NCBI GenBank assembly: GCA_025453855.1
Contig: JALOPO010000054.1
Coordinates: 1 to 8,536, forward strand
Direction: 5' to 3'
Length of the DNA: 8,536 nt
Source: Gemmatimonadaceae bacterium
GTDB taxonomy: Bacteria > Gemmatimonadota > Gemmatimonadetes > Gemmatimonadales > Gemmatimonadaceae
Shown here in pieces: positions 6,476 to 8,536 of the stretch. The notes below the pieces were generated by a model. The model was not told the origin of the DNA. It searched no databases and saw only the letters and a list, made by a program, of their open reading frames with translations. The position numbers and the translations under genes were made by a program. Position 1 is the first letter of the stretch. Each line of letters starts with the position of its first letter.

Positions 6476-7589
6476 CAGCCTTCCCTCCTGCCCGCACCCG
6501 CTCGCGCAGGTGCGCCTCGGTGTGATCCGCGGCAGCATCCCAGGTGAAGGACTCGGCAAAGGTCCGTCCGGCTCGCCCGAACCGGGACACCAGCGCGGGA
6601 TCGGCGAGGACGCGCTCGAACGCGCCGACCAGCGCGTTCACGTCTCCATGGGGGACCAGGCACCCCGTCTCGCCATCCCGCACCGACTCCCGCAAGCCCG
6701 GGCTGTCGGACGCCACGACCGGCGTCCCGCACGCCGCCGCCTCCAGGTTCGTGATTCCCCAACCCTCCTTGGGTGATGTCAGGCTCACGACCCAGGCCCG
6801 TCGGAGCAGGGCGCGCTTCTCGCCCTCGCTCACGAAGCCAAGAAACCGAACGCGCTCGCCAAGGTCAAGCGAGGCGGCGAGCGCCTCCAACCGGGGACGA
6901 TCGTCCCCCGTTCCCGCAATCTCGAGCGTGGTGCGGCGATCGCGCAGTCGGGCGAATGCCTGCAGGATGAGGTCGACACCCTTGTACTGGCGCAGCCGCC
7001 CCACGTAGGCCAGCACCGGGACCTGCGCCCTTTCTTCGGGGGCCGGCGTGTAGAACGCGGTGTCGATCCCGCAGTAGATCACGCGCGTGCGCTGGCGACG
7101 GATCCCGCGGGCGACGAGGTCGTCGCGCGTGCTCTCGCTGATGGCCGTGAAGTCGCAGTCGCGATAGACCCACGGGATCAGCCGCTCGGCGGCCACGACC
7201 GTGGCGGCGACCGGCACGCTCGCCTCCGCGAACGCGGTCATGCCGAACAGGTGCGGCACCACCACATCGACCGGCTCGCGCGCCCAGAGCGGCGTGAGGA
7301 GCGGGAGCTTGTTGATGTCCTCGACCAGCACGTCGAACGGACCGTGCGCGGCGCGCAGTGCGCGGTAGCCGCGCCGCACGTGCAGCGGGAAGTCCCAGCG
7401 CGAGCCGACGCGCTGCACGCGCATGCCGTCGAGCACCGTGGTCGGCGGCGCGCCGGTCCAGCCGCTGCAGAGCAGCGTCACGTCGTGCCCGCGCGCGGCC
7501 AGCCGGCCGTAGATCTCGTGCAGGTGCGTCTCGGCCCCGCCGGCCTGCGGATTCTCGCGATCCTGCCAGTTGACGACGAGCAGCCTCAC
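6423..7589 (-). CDS. GT4-type glycosyltransferase (GT-B fold)
   Basis: Probable cytoplasmic or membrane-associated transferase that adds a sugar from a nucleotide-sugar donor to an unknown acceptor (lipopolysaccharide, exopolysaccharide or glycolipid). The 388-residue protein has two Rossmann-like halves: the N-terminal acceptor half opens MRLLVVNWQDRENPQAGGAE, with the GGAETH glycine loop at 17-22; the C-terminal donor half has VLAYVGRLRQYKGVDLILQA (192-211), EIAGTGDDRPRLE, VRFLGFVSEGEK, and the E-x7-E motif with Glu275 and Glu283 in PKEGWGITNLEAAACGTPVV. Length is normal for the family. The start is a GTG at 7589, 16 bases after the nusB stop, with GAGG at 7601-7604. The last roughly 17 codons overlap hpf and encode a low-complexity, polar, probably non-essential tail. 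The acceptor cannot be inferred; no other polysaccharide gene is present here. Confidence 0.92.
   Translation of the reverse strand: MRLLVVNWQDRENPQAGGAETHLHEIYGRLAARGHDVTLLCSGWTGAPPTTVLDGMRVQRVGSRWDFPLHVRRGYRALRAAHGPFDVLVEDINKLPLLTPLWAREPVDVVVPHLFGMTAFAEASVPVAATVVAAERLIPWVYRDCDFTAISESTRDDLVARGIRRQRTRVIYCGIDTAFYTPAPEERAQVPVLAYVGRLRQYKGVDLILQAFARLRDRRTTLEIAGTGDDRPRLEALAASLDLGERVRFLGFVSEGEKRALLRRAWVVSLTSPKEGWGITNLEAAACGTPVVASDSPGLRESVRDGETGCLVPHGDVNALVGAFERVLADPALVSRFGRAGRTFAESFTWDAAADHTEAHLRERVRAGGKAGGDHLSRAQRDDSRSAS
6484..6489 (-). promoter_or_regulatory. Consensus ribosome-binding site for hpf, inside the glycosyltransferase gene
   Basis: AGGAGG on the minus strand, 8 bases before the GTG at 6475. 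It is the best Shine-Dalgarno sequence in the window and decides the hpf start. It lies within the last codons of the upstream glycosyltransferase, so hpf can be translated independently of it. Confidence 0.85.
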
Positions 7590-7605
7590 GCGCGCGAGCG
7601 CCTCG

Positions 7606-8028
7606 TCACAGCTTGCCGAGGCGGCGCGCCAGTGCGTCGAGCACGCCGTTCACGAACTTCGCGCTCTGCGCCGACCCGTACCGCTCCGCCAGCCGGACTG
7701 CCTCCTGCAGCACGACCTTGGCCGGCGTCTCCATCACCAGGAACTCCGCCGCCGCGCAGCGCAGCACCGTGCGCTCGATCGCGCCAAGTCGCTCGATGCG
7801 CCAGTTGGTCGTCACGTCCTCGAGGTCGCGATCGATGCGCGCGCCGTGCGTCGCGATCGTCTCCACCAGGCGCGCCGCCCACGCGCGCTCGTCGGCCGGG
7901 ATCCCGATGTCGTCCCAGACCTGCGCGGCGACGGTGCGCAGCACGGCACCGTTGCCGCGCACGTCCCACGCATAGACGGCCTGCAGGGCGCGCGAGCGCG
8001 CACGCGTCTCGAGGCGTGGCTCAGCCAT
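7606..8028 (-). CDS. nusB: Transcription antitermination factor NusB
   Basis: RNA-binding helical protein that, with NusE (S10), assembles antitermination complexes, chiefly on rRNA operons. The 140-residue product is typical in length. It begins MAEPRLETRARSRALQAVYAWD, matching the family's R..AR..A.Q..Y opening, and contains NWRIERLGAIERTVLRCAAAE (residues 75-95), the W...R....ER..LR.A..E core, and the C-terminal VNGVLDALAR block. The ATG at 8028 is chosen over upstream starts because GGAAGAG (8030-8036) precedes it and because it overlaps the ribH stop by 8 bases (ATGGCTGA). ribH-nusB adjacency is widely conserved in bacteria and supports the call. Confidence 0.96.
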   Translation of the reverse strand: MAEPRLETRARSRALQAVYAWDVRGNGAVLRTVAAQVWDDIGIPADERAWAARLVETIATHGARIDRDLEDVTTNWRIERLGAIERTVLRCAAAEFLVMETPAKVVLQEAVRLAERYGSAQSAKFVNGVLDALARRLGKL

Positions 8029-8509
8029 GCTCTTCCGCATCCGCCGCCTCCAGTCGCCCGAGCAGGTCGGCCATCTCGAGCGCCGCCAGCGCGGCATCGC
8101 GCCCCTTGTTGCCGTGCGCGCCACCGGCGCGCGCCTCGGCCTGCGCCATCGTGTCGGTGGTGAGCAGCCCGAAGCCGATCGGGAGCTCGTACTCGAGGCC
8201 GAGCTGCATGATCGCGCGGCTCGCCTCGCCGGCCACGAAGTCGAAGTGCGGCGTCTCGCCGCGCACCACTGCGCCGACCACCACCAGCAGGTCGTAGCGC
8301 CCGCTGGCGAGCGCGCTCCGCGCCGCCGCCGGGAGCTCCCAGGCGCCCGGCACGACGAGCACGTCGATGTCGTCGAAGGCGACCCCCTGCTCGACCAGCG
8401 TGTTCACCGCCCCCTCGCCGAGGGCGGTGGTGACGGTCTCGTTGAACCGGCTGACGATGACGGCCGCGCGACGGCCCGTGCCGTCGGGCGTACCCATGAA
8501 CTCAGGCAT
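8021..8509 (-). CDS. ribH: 6,7-dimethyl-8-ribityllumazine synthase
   Basis: Penultimate step of riboflavin synthesis: condenses the ribitylamino-uracil intermediate with 3,4-dihydroxy-2-butanone 4-phosphate. The 162-residue protein is of normal length. Visible: SRFNE at 20-24 (substrate-stacking Phe22), PGAWELP at 54-60, GAVVRGETPHFDFV at 79-92 with catalytic His88, GLLTTDTMAQAEARAGG at 114-130 with phosphate-binding Arg127, and GNKG at 133-136. The start is probably the ATG at 8509, because it would overlap the end of an upstream gene by 8 bases in the same form as other junctions in this window; an ATG four codons later (8497) is the alternative. It overlaps nusB at its 3' end. Confidence 0.96.
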   Translation of the reverse strand: MPEFMGTPDGTGRRAAVIVSRFNETVTTALGEGAVNTLVEQGVAFDDIDVLVVPGAWELPAAARSALASGRYDLLVVVGAVVRGETPHFDFVAGEASRAIMQLGLEYELPIGFGLLTTDTMAQAEARAGGAHGNKGRDAALAALEMADLLGRLEAADAEEHG

Positions 8510-8536
8510 CGGGGGCGCTCGTGAAGGGAAGGTGCC
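8502..8536 (-). CDS. Possible last codons of an upstream riboflavin gene (ribA or ribBA), partial
   Basis: On the minus strand one frame entering the window reads HLPFTSAPDA and stops with TGA at 8504-8502. If the first split codon is GGG the tail would be GHLPFTSAPDA, reminiscent of the (M)GHLL ending of GTP cyclohydrolase II, and ribA/ribBA commonly precedes ribH. Only about ten codons are visible, so this is a positional inference; the shared ATGNNTGA overlap with ribH is the main support. Confidence 0.35.
   Translation of the reverse strand, partial: HLPFTSAPDA

Noticed and set aside
7606..8124. Longer nusB starting at 8124
   Set aside because: The extra 32 residues are out-of-frame ribH sequence; the ATG at 8028 has a ribosome-binding site and the canonical NusB N terminus.
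7251..8297. 348-codon open frame on the plus strand
   Set aside because: Antisense to the glycosyltransferase, nusB and ribH; low-complexity Arg/Ala/Ser-rich product.

Overview
The window is one gene-dense, very GC-rich (about 70 % by eye) block in which every gene lies on the minus strand, so transcription runs from the high coordinates to the low ones. No gap between genes exceeds 37 bases and most neighbours abut or overlap. Five of the complete or start-containing genes appear to begin with GTG. The gene order (ribH, nusB, a glycosyltransferase, hpf, hprK, a mannose-family PTS, ptsH, ptsI, metK) and the composition suggest a GC-rich Gram-negative chromosome. My best guess is Gemmatimonadota, with a deltaproteobacterial-type lineage as the alternative; this is inference from gene content, not a measured placement. 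No mobile element, tRNA, rRNA or CRISPR array was seen.

In transcription order: a probable last few codons of an upstream gene (8502-8536, perhaps ribA/ribBA), ribH (lumazine synthase, 8021-8509), nusB (antitermination factor, 7606-8028), a GT4-type glycosyltransferase (6423-7589), a short hibernation-promoting factor (6155-6475) whose start lies inside the glycosyltransferase gene, hprK (HPr kinase/phosphorylase, 5166-6158), a complete mannose-family phosphotransferase system as four separate genes (EIIA 4781-5173, EIIB 4290-4781, EIIC 3601-4293, EIID 2778-3593), ptsH (HPr, 2516-2785), ptsI (Enzyme I, 710-2515), and the N-terminal 224 codons of metK (S-adenosylmethionine synthetase, 1-672, running off the window).

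The core of the window is a self-contained sugar-uptake and signalling module. Enzyme I takes phosphate from phosphoenolpyruvate, passes it to His15 of HPr, then to EIIA (His15) and EIIB (His14), and the EIIC/EIID membrane pair moves the sugar. HPrK can phosphorylate Ser46 of the same HPr, so the module carries both the transport chain and its regulatory brake. All catalytic histidines are visible, so the chain looks functional; the sugar is unknown.

The most striking non-coding signal is a perfect 18-bp AT-rich palindrome (697-714) that overlaps the ptsI stop codon just upstream of metK, in an otherwise very GC-rich sequence. It looks like an operator for a metK regulator. The second recurring pattern is translational coupling: four gene junctions share the same 8-base overlap form ATGNNTGA. 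No clearly new biological system is evident; the points of interest are regulatory and architectural.
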